From Candidatus Kerfeldbacteria bacterium (GTDB lineage: Bacteria; Patescibacteriota; Patescibacteriia; SBBC01): a stretch of 38,120 bases of DNA. Below the pieces are notes generated by a model. That model made no database searches and was not told where the DNA came from. It saw only the letters and a list, made by a program, of their open reading frames with translations. Positions 1 to 8,000 of the stretch are shown piece after piece (the first letter of the stretch is position 1; the number at the start of each line of letters is the position of its first letter). The DNA is taken from the NCBI GenBank assembly GCA_016207275.1, contig JACQPY010000018.1, positions 87,960-126,079 on the forward strand, written 5' to 3'. Both the position numbers and the translations under genes were made by a program.

Positions 1-58
1 CACCAACAACCTTGATCTTGGCAAAAGTTTCGATCTGGGGTTTTACCTCGGTGGGCAT
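1..58 (-). CDS. ftsZ: FtsZ, N-terminal 19 codons (cut by window edge)
   Basis: The minus strand opens with ATG at 58 and reads MPTEVKPQIETFAKIKVVG up to the window edge. The ending FAKIKVVG matches the first beta strand that leads into the GTP-binding glycine loop of FtsZ, the tubulin-like GTPase of the division ring. The gene lies downstream of ftsA on the same strand, the usual dcw-cluster order. No Shine-Dalgarno sequence is visible before the ATG. The gene has its own promoter about 50 bases upstream, so it need not depend on the ftsA transcript. Only the start is seen, so the rest of the protein cannot be checked. Confidence 0.8.
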   Translation of the reverse strand, partial: MPTEVKPQIETFAKIKVVG

Positions 59-111
59 GATGTGCGTAATCTTTACGTCTACCCTGAGCTTGTGGATAGA
101 CACGTGCTTAC

Positions 112-140
112 ATTGTAGGTGTTCATCAAATTAGTGTCAA
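112..140 (-). promoter_or_regulatory. ftsZ promoter
   Basis: On the minus strand there is a perfect -35 TTGACA (135-140), a 17-base spacer and a -10 TACAAT (112-117). The predicted transcript start is near 105, giving a leader of roughly 47 bases before the ftsZ ATG. The spacing matches the other promoters in this window. Confidence 0.75.
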
Positions 141-179
141 AGCGAGCTAAAAAAGGCGGGTCGTGCAACCAACCATACG

Positions 180-235
180 AAAAAGGGCTTACCTGAGCCA
201 CCTTTTTCACCAATGAACACCTTAACTGCTCAGGC
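180..235 (-). terminator. possible terminator after the gene downstream of ftsA
   Basis: The arms CCTGAGC and GCTCAGG (229-235 and 192-198) can pair. On the minus strand they are followed, after seven bases, by five T residues. The long loop and the gap before the T run make this a weak terminator. Its position between the 342-aa gene and the ftsZ promoter makes sense. Confidence 0.35.
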
Positions 236-254
236 CACGCATTCGGTTTGACGG

Positions 255-1283
255 TTAGGACCCAAACTGGAAGCTCTTGAGCATCGCTGCGAACGTATCT
301 TCTTCGGCCACATCACCCGTGGTCACCAGGGTCAATCCAACTGCTTGGTCTCCGTGCGTAAAACTGACGAACAACATTCGCTCCGTCGACGAACCTCCCT
401 CGGGTAGGTACCGTTCTTCGGTCAGCGTTGCGCCGTTGACCTCGATTGGTTTCTCATTCAATTGCCGATACCCGACGGTCGAACCGCGCACTTCGTCAAC
501 CGAGCGTCCCGAGCGAACCTCTAACCGAGCGCCGGCGCCAAAGGTAACGCTCAGTTCGGCTGGTGACGAGGCCTGGTAGGGAGTGCTGACCGACGGATAG
601 TCGAACCGCCAACCAGCGGGACTGACGAACGTCTTCCAGGGCGAGGTCGTGACCGTCCGCTCGGACGGACGCGCAAAGCTGATCGCCTGAAGGTACGATT
701 CGACCACGTCATCGGTCTGAACTTCAACGCCATGGTCTCGCAACGGAACATCGCGCCGGAACAGAATCGCCATCGTTCGTGAGGTGCCGTCGCGGACCTG
801 CTTGTCTCGCACGACCGCGGCGGTGACCGTAGCTGACAGCACGCGGTAGCGGATGCTAGTCAAATCACCGTCGAGCGCGATGCCGCTCCCTGCAAGGCTG
901 GGGCGTCCGGCTTCGCGAAGTTCCTGGCCGAAGGCGTCGTCAAAAACGGCGGTCAATTCGAGCGCATCCCACGAGTCCTGTCGCCGAACCACGATCGCAT
1001 CGGTCGCCTCGTCTTCACAAGCCGCCGTCCGAACGCTGAGTTGCGCTGACCCTTGCTGGCAGACGGTCATACCGGTCGGTAAGGGAAGGCTAACCGAAAA
1101 AAGCGGATAATGGACCAGGGGCCAGCTCAGCCGCTGTTCCGATGACGTCGTGGCCGGCGCCGGGGCTGATGTCCGGCGGCTAACCACGAGCGCCACCAGC
1201 GCCAAAACGACCAGCAAGCCGACGAGGGCGGTCACCGCCGCCGTGCGCGCTTGGCCGCTGAGCCACCCTCCCCCCGACTTCAT
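255..1283 (-). CDS. membrane-anchored extracytoplasmic protein, unknown function
   Basis: I do not recognise a named family. The protein (342 aa from the ATG at 1283) has a short basic start, one hydrophobic segment at about residues 18-36, an Ala/Pro/Thr-rich linker, and then about 300 residues that should lie outside the membrane. The last 125 residues (from FVSPAGWRFDYP) resemble the loose PsbP-like fold common in CPR surface proteins, and the part before them may be a diverged copy. A GTG at 1304 is in frame. The ATG at 1283 overlaps the ftsA stop as ATGA, which points to translational coupling, so I prefer it. It sits where ftsQ often sits in other genomes, but I see no POTRA-like region. 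A role in division is inference from position only. Confidence 0.7.
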   Translation of the reverse strand: MKSGGGWLSGQARTAAVTALVGLLVVLALVALVVSRRTSAPAPATTSSEQRLSWPLVHYPLFSVSLPLPTGMTVCQQGSAQLSVRTAACEDEATDAIVVRRQDSWDALELTAVFDDAFGQELREAGRPSLAGSGIALDGDLTSIRYRVLSATVTAAVVRDKQVRDGTSRTMAILFRRDVPLRDHGVEVQTDDVVESYLQAISFARPSERTVTTSPWKTFVSPAGWRFDYPSVSTPYQASSPAELSVTFGAGARLEVRSGRSVDEVRGSTVGYRQLNEKPIEVNGATLTEERYLPEGGSSTERMLFVSFTHGDQAVGLTLVTTGDVAEEDTFAAMLKSFQFGS

Positions 1284-2524
1284 CGGAGCATGTTTTTGAA
1301 CCACTGGCGCATCCGATCCGTTACCACGTTGACCGACGGCAGGCTGCTGATCTTGCCGAGCAAGCCACCGTGTTCCGGTGCGCCGGCGCCCCAGGCAATC
1401 AGTCCCACGGCCGTGGTAAAGGCCGGACTGTTAACCTTATCAATGGCCGTGACGATCCCCTGGGGCAGGCCGATTGAGGCCGGCAGACGAAACACCTTCT
1501 TGGCCACGTCCATGATCCCGTTGAGCTGCGCCCCGCCGCCGGTCAGCACGACCCCGGCCGGCAGCATGCCGGCGCGGCCGACCGACTGTAATTCTTTATC
1601 GGCCATCCGGAAAATTTCCTCCAGACGAGCTTCAATGATCTCGGCCAGGTGCTTGCGGCTGACGACCGCCGACTCGCCGTCCTCGAACTCGGCCAAGTTA
1701 ACTTCCTCGCGCTTTCCGACCGCTTCGGGGGCGGCCGTACCGGCGGCCAATTTTACCTGTTCGGCCAGTTCAATCGAGGTTCGTAAACCAATGGCAATGT
1801 CGTTGGTAATGTGACCGGCGCCAACCGGCAAAACTTTGACGTGCAAAACATCACCTTCTTCAAAGACCACCACGCTGGTCGTCGCTCCGCCGATGTTGAG
1901 CAGACACACCCCCAGCTCTTTTTGTCGCTTCGTCAACGCTGACTCCCCCGCTGCTAGCGAGCCGAGGACCAGGTCGTCGATCGATAGGCCGGTCCGAAAA
2001 ACTGCTTTCGTGATACTCTTAATCTGGCCCGATAGTCCCTGAATAATTTGAGCATCGACTTCGAGCCGCATACCGGTCATGCCGACGGGATCCTTAATGC
2101 CGCGCTGGTTGTCCACGGTAAACGTTCGGGGGATGACGTGCAGAATCTCATAGTTGGGCGGCGTGGCGACGGTCTGCGCCGCCTCGACGACCCGTTCGAC
2201 GTCATCTTCTCGAATCTCTCCGTTCGGTCGAGAGACGGCCACTACCCCGTGACTCTCCAGTGAGGTTACGTGCGTGCCGCCGATGCCGACGAAAGCGTGT
2301 TCCGTGGGAATACCAGTCATCCGCTCAACCGTTTCCAGCGCGCTCGAGACGGCGCTAACCGCGTCCTCGATGCTGGTGATTGAACCCTTGGAAATGCCGT
2401 GGGCTTCCTGCTCCGCTGCACCGACCAGGTGAATGGTTGGACTGTCTGGTTGAACCTGGCCGACGGCGACCCGAATGGTGGCGGAACCGATGTCGAGGCC
2501 GATGATGAAACTTTCTTTTGCCAT
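1280..2524 (-). CDS. ftsA: cell division protein FtsA
   Basis: FtsA is an actin-like ATPase that tethers FtsZ filaments to the inner membrane. The start shows the phosphate-1 loop (IGLDIGSATIRVAVGQ, residues 8-23), and the second ATP-binding motif follows in LLNIGGATTSVVVF. A glycine-rich adenosine motif (VVLTGGGAQLNGI) lies near residue 325. The last residues (TDRMRQWFKNMLR) form the short amphipathic helix used for membrane binding. The length (414 aa) is normal. It starts three bases after the dgkA stop, has no clear Shine-Dalgarno sequence, and overlaps the next gene by ATGA, so it is read as part of the long minus-strand operon. ftsZ follows about 1.2 kb downstream. Confidence 0.95.
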   Translation of the reverse strand: MAKESFIIGLDIGSATIRVAVGQVQPDSPTIHLVGAAEQEAHGISKGSITSIEDAVSAVSSALETVERMTGIPTEHAFVGIGGTHVTSLESHGVVAVSRPNGEIREDDVERVVEAAQTVATPPNYEILHVIPRTFTVDNQRGIKDPVGMTGMRLEVDAQIIQGLSGQIKSITKAVFRTGLSIDDLVLGSLAAGESALTKRQKELGVCLLNIGGATTSVVVFEEGDVLHVKVLPVGAGHITNDIAIGLRTSIELAEQVKLAAGTAAPEAVGKREEVNLAEFEDGESAVVSRKHLAEIIEARLEEIFRMADKELQSVGRAGMLPAGVVLTGGGAQLNGIMDVAKKVFRLPASIGLPQGIVTAIDKVNSPAFTTAVGLIAWGAGAPEHGGLLGKISSLPSVNVVTDRMRQWFKNMLR

Positions 2525-2527
2525 GGC

Positions 2528-2884
2528 TTAGAAAAAGCGTGTGGTAATAAGTGGAATGAAGACGAGCGCGCCGACGATAACGGCCGAGAGTGACGCGATC
2601 AGAACGGCGGCAGCCACCAGGTCCTTAATCGCGCCCGCGTAGTGGTGGACGCGTGGATGGATCATGTCGACCACTTTCTCAAACACCGTGTTGACAACTT
2701 CGATGACCAAGACCGAAGCGATGGCGGTCGACAGAAATAGCCACTGCACCCGACTCGCCCCCAGCCCCCAACCGAGGATGATCGCGACCGCACCGATGAC
2801 CAGGTGGATCCGGAAATTGCGCTCATGGGCATAGACGTAACGGAGACCATTGAGGGCGAAGCTGAGGCTGCGACGAAAGCTCAT
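2528..2884 (-). CDS. dgkA: undecaprenol/diacylglycerol kinase
   Basis: This is a small integral-membrane kinase (118 aa) that phosphorylates undecaprenol or diacylglycerol and so feeds the lipid carrier for wall and glycan synthesis. The family signature EVVNTVFEKVVD (residues about 62-73) is followed by KDLVAAAVL, which holds the conserved Lys-Asp pair. Three hydrophobic helices fit the family topology. The start overlaps the ybeY stop by ATGA. The ybeY-dgkA-ftsA order supports a housekeeping role. The substrate cannot be read from the sequence, and Gram-positive-type members mostly use undecaprenol. Confidence 0.9.
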   Translation of the reverse strand: MSFRRSLSFALNGLRYVYAHERNFRIHLVIGAVAIILGWGLGASRVQWLFLSTAIASVLVIEVVNTVFEKVVDMIHPRVHHYAGAIKDLVAAAVLIASLSAVIVGALVFIPLITTRFF

Positions 2885-3315
2885 GACCGCCGGCGTGAAC
2901 GATTGATCAGTGCTTGTCCCACCAGCCGTTGCTCGGCGGCTTGCATCCGCTGCCGGTCGCGGGCGCGGTGGTGATCGTATCCGGCCAGGTGGAGCAACCC
3001 GTGGACAGACAGGAGCAGCAGTTCCCGGCTCACGGCGGTGCCGTACCGACGCGCTTGCCGCCGCGCCTGTGGTACCGAAACGACGATCTCGCCAAGCTCC
3101 GGGCGGCGACCAGGAAAAGAGAGGACGTCCGTGGTCCCCGGCTGACGACGGTAGTGTTGGTTCAGGCGGCGCATGGCGGTGTCGCCGACGAAAGCCAGCG
3201 AAACGGTAACCGTCTTCGGGTTGTAGTGGAGCATTCGGAGGGCGCGGTCAAGACGGCGGCGGAAGAAGGTTCGGGTCACCGGGAGTCGGACGACGGCTGC
3301 GACTTCGCACCCCAT
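2881..3315 (-). CDS. ybeY: endoribonuclease YbeY
   Basis: YbeY is a zinc-dependent single-strand RNase that acts in 16S rRNA 3'-end maturation and ribosome quality control. The zinc-binding signature is complete in HGLLHLAGYDHH, and the upstream element TTDVLSFPG is also typical. I start it at the ATG at 3315 (144 aa), ten bases after the previous stop. A GTG at 3321 is an alternative with two more residues. It lies between a surface-protein gene and dgkA in the same operon. A ybeY-dgkA pair is a common bacterial arrangement. Confidence 0.92.
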   Translation of the reverse strand: MGCEVAAVVRLPVTRTFFRRRLDRALRMLHYNPKTVTVSLAFVGDTAMRRLNQHYRRQPGTTDVLSFPGRRPELGEIVVSVPQARRQARRYGTAVSRELLLLSVHGLLHLAGYDHHRARDRQRMQAAEQRLVGQALINRSRRRS

Positions 3316-3324
3316 CGCCACTGC

Positions 3325-4509
3325 TCAGTAGTTCAACGGTGCGTTGGTCGTACCGGCCGCTCCGTTGGTATTGGCTGAGGTAGTGGTATTGCTGTTGGCC
3401 GCGCTATTACTATTGCTACTGGCATTGGTGTTCACATTCGTGTTCGTGTTCGTCGCCGTCGGCGCCACCAGGTGGAAGCTGCGGTACAGCGCCGTAAAAG
3501 TGGTGCGCAGATTTGCCTTATTCAGGGCGTTTGTGTTGTAGCTGACAATGTAGATCTTCGTGCCCTTAACGAAGTAGACGGTGCTTTCGTCGAGCGATAG
3601 CACGCCGTCCAGCCCGTTAACGGTGGCGTCCTTCAGCTTCGATGGATCAATGCCGGGGTTGAGGCTGACGTAGTAATTCTTGGCCGTCACCTGGGTTGGG
3701 TTGTCCAGAATCGACACCTGAAAAAATTCGGTGGTGGCGATGTCCGGCGTGACGATCACCGTCTTCTGGTCCGTGCTGGTCGGCTGCGCCAGCCAATTCT
3801 TCGGCACCCACAGGGCATAGTTGAAGGTGGTGTTGGTGTAGGTCCGCATCAGGCCGCAGGCTTCGTCGTCGAGTTGGACGCTACCGGTCTTCGTCGGGCA
3901 AAAACCGAAGTAGACCTCGCCTTCAATTTTGCCGTTGGCTAACGTTCGAAGGCCGTCGATAAAACCATCGCCGTCGGTATCGTTGCTGTTAGCCTGAGTG
4001 CTGTAGACCGCTTCCTCAATATCAGTTAAGCCGTCGCTATCGGTATCCGTCGCGGTCGGCAACGGCGAACCAGTGGTGCTGGTGTTGGTATTCGTGTTGG
4101 TATTGGCGTTAGCATTGACGTTGATATTCAGATTCGCATTCGCGTTCACATTAGCATTAGCATTCGCGTTGGTGTTCAGGTTGGCGTTTAAGTTCCGGTT
4201 GAGGTTGACGTTCCGGTTAACGTTCGCGTAGGTGGTGCTGTTGCCGTTCGCCACCGTGGTTGACGACAGTCGGGTGAAGTAGTACCACGCGCCGGCCCCC
4301 AAGCCGCCGAGCACAACCGCGCTAATCGCGGCAATTAAAATTTTCTTGCCACGACTACCTCCGGGAGCAGGCGTGGTCGGACCACCGCCCCCGCCAGCAT
4401 CCATAAACCGCTCAGGCATGGTATGAATGTCCGGCGGCGGCATCGACGACGCTGCTGGTGATGGTGCTACCGGCGTTGGGGTCGGGGTGGTTGGCTCGTT
4501 TTCGAACAT
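3325..4509 (-). CDS. membrane-anchored TSP3-repeat surface protein with Asn-rich linkers
   Basis: The layout is a Pro/Thr-rich cytoplasmic start, a membrane helix at about 56-78, and an extreme Asn-rich linker (about 86-145, alternating N with A, T, V or L). Two calcium-binding thrombospondin type 3-like repeats follow (DTDSDGLTDIEEA and DTDGDGFIDG, about 154-186). Next comes a folded PsbP-like domain (about 215-345) and a second Asn/Thr/Ser tail of about 45 residues. A strong Shine-Dalgarno sequence (AAGGAGG) lies eight bases before the ATG, unlike the SD-less core genes nearby. It shares its plan with the next upstream gene and lies behind the giant pilin-fusion gene, so the three probably work together at the cell surface. 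Exact function is unknown. Confidence 0.8.
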   Translation of the reverse strand: MFENEPTTPTPTPVAPSPAASSMPPPDIHTMPERFMDAGGGGGPTTPAPGGSRGKKILIAAISAVVLGGLGAGAWYYFTRLSSTTVANGNSTTYANVNRNVNLNRNLNANLNTNANANANVNANANLNINVNANANTNTNTNTSTTGSPLPTATDTDSDGLTDIEEAVYSTQANSNDTDGDGFIDGLRTLANGKIEGEVYFGFCPTKTGSVQLDDEACGLMRTYTNTTFNYALWVPKNWLAQPTSTDQKTVIVTPDIATTEFFQVSILDNPTQVTAKNYYVSLNPGIDPSKLKDATVNGLDGVLSLDESTVYFVKGTKIYIVSYNTNALNKANLRTTFTALYRSFHLVAPTATNTNTNVNTNASSNSNSAANSNTTTSANTNGAAGTTNAPLNY

Positions 4510-4555
4510 AGTCGGCCTCCTTGAAAGTTGGTAAGGTTACGCGCGGTGTGGGTGC

Positions 4556-5011
4556 CTACGACGGCGTGGCCGCAGGCGGAACGGTTTCGAAGAGTTTGCC
4601 TGGACCGGTCGGGCTGAATCGCTGTCGGACTTCTTCACCGTCACTGTGTCCGTCACCGTCGCTATCGGCCTTATTCGGATCAGATTGATAGAGCTTGACT
4701 TCGTCGAAATCAGAGATTTCATCGCGGTCAGAGTCGGCCTGAGTCGGGTTGGTCCCGAGACGCACCTCTTCGTCGTTAGTTAAACCGTCCTGATCGCCAT
4801 CCTCTCGAGTAATCCCCTGGCGGGTGTCAAGGTTGACCGGCACTGGGGAACGATTCGTGGACGAAGTGTTAACGTTCGTACCTGACGGTGCTCGACGGCG
4901 GAGAAAAAGGGCGAGGACGACGATAATGGCCAGCACGACAACCACCGCTAGTATACGAAAAATCAGGGTTTGACGCAATGGCTGACGGGTTTCGCCCTGG
5001 TCACCGTTCAT
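4556..5011 (-). CDS. small membrane-anchored TSP3-repeat protein
   Basis: This 151-aa protein has one membrane helix (about 15-37), a short NVNTSSTN linker and three acidic repeats of the thrombospondin type 3 kind (DGDQDGLTNDEEV, DSDRDEISDFDEV, DSDGDGHSDGEEV; about 71-130). Such repeats bind calcium and act as stiff spacers outside the cell. It begins six bases after the stop of the giant gene without a Shine-Dalgarno sequence, so it is probably translated by coupling. It has no catalytic motif. It may be an adaptor or stalk for the surface complex formed with its two neighbours, which is inference from gene order. Confidence 0.8.
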   Translation of the reverse strand: MNGDQGETRQPLRQTLIFRILAVVVVLAIIVVLALFLRRRAPSGTNVNTSSTNRSPVPVNLDTRQGITREDGDQDGLTNDEEVRLGTNPTQADSDRDEISDFDEVKLYQSDPNKADSDGDGHSDGEEVRQRFSPTGPGKLFETVPPAATPS

Positions 5012-5017
5012 GGTTAA

Positions 5018-8000
5018 TCATGGTCCAAAAGCGTAGTTGAAGCATTGGCACGACGACGGCGCCGCGCAGACTGTTTCTGACGGGTTATTGATCCAGGCGC
5101 CGGTTCCGGTGTACTCGAGGTTGGCGTACAGCCTGGCCGTCGTCCCGTCCTTCGTCCCCTGGTATCCTAGTATACGCGACCCGCTCGGGCAAATGAACTT
5201 TTTCTGCGTTTCGTTCCAGCACGCGCCGTCGATCGACTGGCCTGATGGGCAGTTGACGATCTCATTTTTCGGGTCGATCGGCAGGGTTTGCTTCAGGTCG
5301 CCGCCCAACGTTTGCTGCCATGACGGCCAGACTGAAAACGATAGCTGCGGCAGGAACGATCCTGCTTCCAGCTTCGGGTAGAAACCGTGATCGGTCCGGT
5401 AGCCGCGGAGGTACTGAACGACGTCGCTGATGGCGGCCACTCGCTTTAGGTCACGCTGGGCGCAGAGCTTATCGTTGTCGTTGTTAACATTGCAAATGGC
5501 GCCGAGTTGCGGGTTGTTGTTGAAGAACCAACTATCCAGCATCTGGTTGTAGATGCTGACCATCTTCTGGTCGGCCCCTTGGTTGTAAGAAATCAGGTAG
5601 ATCTTGGGATTGAACCGGCCGCCGTCGAAATCGCTGGCCGCCACGTAGACCGTGGTGCCGTCGCGGACGGCGTCGTACCCGTCGACGCTGAGCGTTGCGG
5701 TTTGTCCCGGCTGGGGCGCGTACTTTTTGTACCATTCGGCCGCCGACAAGCCCTCAGTGTTGTCGTAAATCCTGATGCCCACGGCGTCGCGCGTTTCGGC
5801 GTTGAGTTCTTTAAATAAAAACTCTTTGAGGAGTGCTGGACCAGACGTCGTCCCCGATGAAGCGTACTCGGTGACCGTTGGTCGAATTGACGATCCATCG
5901 AAGCTGAGGTTCGGCAGTCCGCCGTCCAGACAGTAGTTGAGATCGAAGTGAAAGTCCGTGCACGATGCGCCGGGATTGACGATCGTGCAGTTGGCGTTGC
6001 TGTCGCGGAAGACCCAAGGATTTTCACAGGCGGTGACCGTAATGGTCGCTGAACCCGCCACCTCGCGGGTCAAGCCTCGGGCCGGATTAGTCGGCTTGGC
6101 GCGGACAATCACCCGCGTCTGTCCTTTGACCGGCTTGGCCTCGACCGTGGCGGCGTCGCTGTCGCCCGGATCATTCGGTGGGTCGGGGATGAAGTGCGCG
6201 ATGGTACCGCCGTCGGCAAACTCCCAATCCCAGTCCCAATCGTAGACGTTTGGTACTTCGGTGATTTCCAAGTTGGCATCGGACAGGGCCCGGGCGGTGA
6301 ATAACTGACTCGCGTCAGGGTCGCCGGGCGTGGCCTTCGGGAATATCCAGGTTGGCGGCAGCACTTCAATGCGGCTGACCGCACACGGCCCTTCGCTGTC
6401 GGCGGTGGTGAACTCCCAGCTGTACTCAGCCAACGGCGCTCCGTCGCGGCTACGGATGATGCCGCCACGACTGAGCACGACTTGGTAGCGGTTATTCCGA
6501 TTGAGCAGGCTGGGTGGCGTAATGCTCACGCGCCGCGCCGCGGCATCGTAGCGAACTGTAATTCCCGCCACCTCAGCAAAACCGAATCCGAATCCGCCAG
6601 GAATTGCGACGCGACCCCACTGCTGGAGATGGACTGAACCGGTATTGACGGTGCTGCTGTCCAGGTCGCGATCAAAGGTGGCGGCGACCACCACGTTACG
6701 GCAGACGTTCGTCCGGCCATCAGTCGGATCGACGCCGGTGACCGTTGGCATGATGGCGCAGCAACCGTTGTAGCCGCAACCCGACCCCACACTGCATTGG
6801 TTGTCATTGGCACAAACTTGGCAGCCCGGCGGCGTGACGTTGAAGTTTGCGATCTTACTCCACTGCCCATTCTGCTTGACTCCAACTTCGTTCCGCTGCC
6901 AGGGGACGCCCTCAAACGAGTAGAGATCATCGGTGTTGTTCTCTATGCCGTTCGGCGCTCGCCCAACGATCTGGCTAGCAGTCCACGAATCGTAGGTAGC
7001 GACGTCTTTCTCCTTGTAGAAAGTCGCGCGACCAGTACCCTGGTTGTCCTCGAAGTTTTGACCGGAGATGGTTACGGTGGTGCCGTCGCTACCGCTTCCC
7101 GGCGTGACCCGGCAGATGCCCGGCACAATAACCGCTGGATCGACGGTAAAATCCAGCGACCGATTCGAGCGTTTACCGTCCCAACGCTGAACTACGATTG
7201 GTCCGTCGCTGGCGCTCAAATCCGCAGCGTCGCGGTCTGGTACTTCACTCGTAATGTTGGTCGAAGACCACTGCGTCGCCGGTGCTCCGCACAACGGTGG
7301 ATTGGGCCAGCGGCCGCGCTGGTTGTTGGTGTAGATGACCGCGCTGCCGCCAGCGCAGTTCTGACTGTCGCAGTCCGGGTTCACGTCGCAGGCCGCGCCA
7401 GCGTTGCTGCCGCCTTGGCAGGTGCCCCGGGCGTAGTTTCCGAAGTAACAGCCGGCAACGCCCAGCCACGTTCCAATCGCCCCGTTCGTCCGGGAAAGGC
7501 TCTTGAGCAGCGGCGAGCAACGACGGGTGGCTTGATCGCAGGTACTACCGGTGCAGAGGCCGCCGGCTTCGCAGTCAGTGTCGTCTTCGCAGAACGAAAA
7601 GTCGATGGTCAACACGCCAGTACCGACTTTAGATACGCTGAGCGTGTCAGTCCCGGTCGCCTTGATATCGGTCGTCCCCGGGACTGTTTCCGCCACCGCC
7701 GTGACCACCGCATTCCACGGCTTGACGACCGGTTGGACCGTGGCATAGGCCGGATTTGACGACCACGCCCAGTTCAAGCTCTGAGGATTGAGCAGTTGAC
7801 CAGTCGCCGAGCAGCTATTCGGTTCAGTGTATCCTTCGGCATAGTACGGCTTCGTTTCGCCGGCCTGCCGCATCGTGGCCGTGCGCGGATTGGCCACCAC
7901 CCGGTCGAACCGGCAGCCGCCGGCACCCGACTGGGTCTTAAACGTCCAAGAAAACGCATCCGGCGAACCGTTACCGTCTTCGTCGTAATTCAATCCGCCG

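Noticed and set aside
3344-4260. Repeats in the TSP3 gene as a CRISPR or minisatellite array
   Set aside because: The repetition follows Asn codons in the protein frame with no fixed repeat-spacer unit. It is a coding low-complexity linker.
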